64,000 nucleotides of DNA from Cellulomonas sp. WB94 (GTDB taxonomy: Bacteria; Actinomycetota; Actinomycetes; Actinomycetales; Cellulomonadaceae). The translations under genes and the position numbers were made by a program. The notes beneath the pieces were generated by a model. It was given only the letters and a program-made list of their open reading frames with translations. It made no database searches and had not been told where the DNA came from. Below, piece by piece: positions 62,834 through 64,000 of the stretch. The stretch spans positions 806,001 through 870,000 of the forward strand of contig NZ_QEES01000002.1 in assembly GCF_003115775.1 (NCBI RefSeq), read 5' to 3'. Each line of letters starts with the position of its first letter. The first letter of the stretch is position 1.

Positions 62834-63876
62834 CAGGCACCCACCTTCGCGGGGACGGGGGCGACGACGGGGATGCGCCGTCTCGAGGCGAGCCGGTTCC
62901 GGACCACCGGGGACTGCATGATGCAGACGGCGATGACCACGACCGCCTTGAACAGCGGGGTCACCGCGGGCGGCACACCGAGGATCGTCACGGTGAGCGT
63001 GAGGGTCTGGATCACGAGCACCCCGACGAGCGTCCCGGCGAGCGAGAACTTGCCGCCCGCGAGCGACGTCCCACCTATCACGACCGCAAGGATCGCGTCG
63101 AGCTCGATGAAGAGCCCGGCGTTGTTCGCGTCGGCCGCCATGACGTTCGAGCTGATCATGAGCCCGGCGATGCCGGCGAACAGCCCGGCGATGGCGTACA
63201 CGGTCCAGATGATCGTCCGCGCCTGGACGCCCGCGAGCCGACTGGCCTGCGGGTTGATGCCGACCGACTCGATGAGCATGCCGAGGGCCGTGCGGCGGGT
63301 GACGACCGCGACGATCGCGAACAGGCTCCCTGCGATGAGGACCGCGACCGGGACGGCGAGCCAGAACCCGGAGCCGATCATCTTGTACGGCGGGCTGTTG
63401 ATCGTCGTGATCTGGCCGCCGGTGATGAGCATCGCGATCCCGCGACCGGCCGTCATGAGCACGAGCGTCGCGATGATCGGTTGGATGCCCACGACCGCGA
63501 CGAGGAACCCGTTCCACGCCCCGAGGACGAGCGAGAGGACCGCGGCGATCGCGACGGCGGTGAGCACGGTCACGACCCCAGTGGGGTTCGACGACGACGC
63601 GATGTAGCTGCACGCGACCGCGCCCGAGATCGCCACGACGGCACCCACCGAGAGGTCGATGCCGCGGGTGGCGATGACGAGCGTCATGCCGACGGCCACG
63701 AGGAGCAGCGGTGAGCTGTTGCGCAGGATGTCGATGAGTGCCCCGAACAGGTGCCCGTCCTGGACGCGGATGTTGACGAAGTTCGTCGTCTTGACGGTGT
63801 TGGCCACGAGCAGCGCGACCAGCGCCATGACGGGCCAGAAGATCTTGGTCCCGACGAACGTCTTCCACGCGGTCAT
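62833..63876 (-). CDS. ytfT: sugar ABC transporter permease (YtfT type)
   Basis: A 347-residue permease of the CUT2 family. LLLVAVGMTLVIATRG, IDLSVGAVVAISGAVACSY and VVGIQPIIATLVLMTAGRGI match YtfT; GINPQASRLAGVQARTIIW follows. Ten helices are likely. Start ATG 63876 overlaps the end of the ATPase gene, and its own end touches yjfF. Together the three form a standard ATPase-permease-permease set. Confidence 0.85.
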   Translation of the reverse strand: MTAWKTFVGTKIFWPVMALVALLVANTVKTTNFVNIRVQDGHLFGALIDILRNSSPLLLVAVGMTLVIATRGIDLSVGAVVAISGAVACSYIASSSNPTGVVTVLTAVAIAAVLSLVLGAWNGFLVAVVGIQPIIATLVLMTAGRGIAMLITGGQITTINSPPYKMIGSGFWLAVPVAVLIAGSLFAIVAVVTRRTALGMLIESVGINPQASRLAGVQARTIIWTVYAIAGLFAGIAGLMISSNVMAADANNAGLFIELDAILAVVIGGTSLAGGKFSLAGTLVGVLVIQTLTLTVTILGVPPAVTPLFKAVVVIAVCIMQSPVVRNRLASRRRIPVVAPVPAKVGA

Positions 63877-64000
63877 GAGGCCCGCCCTCCGCTCGCGATG
63901 AGCTCGACGATGTCGTCGACGCCGACGTCCGAGTTCTCGATGTCGGCGATCTTGTGGTGGTCACGCAGGACCGCGACCCGGTGGCTGACCCGCAGGACCT
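63873..64000 (-). CDS. ytfR: C-terminal end of a sugar ABC transporter ATPase (5' part outside window)
   Basis: Only the last ~41 residues are in the window. They read VLRVSHRVAVLRDHHKIADI, then an acidic stretch, DIVELIAS and a TGA stop. This is the end of the second ATPase half of RbsA/YtfR-type proteins. The rest, and probably the sugar-binding protein gene, lie to the right. It overlaps the ytfT start by four bases. Confidence 0.75.
   Translation of the reverse strand, partial: VLRVSHRVAVLRDHHKIADIENSDVGVDDIVELIASGGRAS

Noticed and set aside
1-64000. CRISPR arrays, insertion sequences, prophage or integron features
   Set aside because: No spaced direct repeats, transposase, integrase or phage-structural proteins were seen, and composition is uniform.

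Overview
The window is 64 kb of very GC-rich chromosomal DNA with strong G/C bias at third codon positions. It suggests a Gram-positive actinobacterium of the Cellulomonas type (Micrococcales). The grounds are: a menaquinone pathway and no ubiquinone-specific genes; a 14-gene nuo operon; the bS22 plus Rv0500A-like gene pair known from mycobacteria; lipoprotein and cytochrome-c (System II) genes typical of actinobacteria; and an arabinan-degrading locus. The genus assignment is inference. No rRNA, CRISPR array, insertion sequence or prophage is visible, and the composition is uniform throughout.

Layout. 0-3.3 kb: the end of an AI-2E-family permease gene, a hadA/hadB-like hydratase pair behind rpmG, tRNA-Met, tRNA-Thr and tRNA-Tyr, and two small uncharacterised ORFs. 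3.3-9.6 kb: yajQ, a sarcosine-oxidase-like flavoenzyme, htpX, an FprA-type ferredoxin reductase, a PP2C phosphatase and a long-chain polyprenyl diphosphate synthase. 9.6-26 kb: nuoA-N, all on the minus strand and mostly overlapping; the synthase is translationally coupled to nuoN. 26-40.2 kb: menaquinone synthesis (menJ, menG, menF, menD, menC, menB, menE, menA), interspersed with an HtrA-type protease and two tandem DUF3048 lipoproteins. 40.2-45.6 kb: System II cytochrome-c biogenesis (ccsB, resB, ccdA, a TlpA-like thiol protein) and a phosphoglycerate-mutase-like phosphatase.

45.6-48.7 kb: a divergent marR/yceI pair with a palindromic operator candidate, a glutaredoxin-like protein, a HAD phosphatase and a GNAT protein. 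48.7-56.5 kb: an arabinan/arabino-oligosaccharide locus of GH51 and GH43 enzymes, a MalEFG-type ABC importer and a LacI regulator, tied together by three copies of a near-palindrome, TACATCGTTGTA or TGCAACGTTGTA. 56.5-60.7 kb: bS22, a DNA-binding excisionase-like protein, AcuC and a KtrB/KtrA potassium system. 60.7-64 kb: a second LacI regulator and a YtfR/YtfT/YjfF-like sugar ABC importer that runs off the right edge.

The central 30 kb reads as one respiratory module. Men enzymes and the polyprenyl synthase make menaquinone, MenJ reduces its side chain, Nuo reduces it with NADH, and System II matures the cytochrome c used downstream. Two genes in the window (menC and the arabino-oligosaccharide binding protein) each carry a one-base shift in a short G run. 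That is either a homopolymer sequencing error or real inactivation. No wholly new system is evident; the best leads are the shared operator set, the palindrome between menG and menF, and the FHA-like TQPLPP repeats in the HtrA protease.
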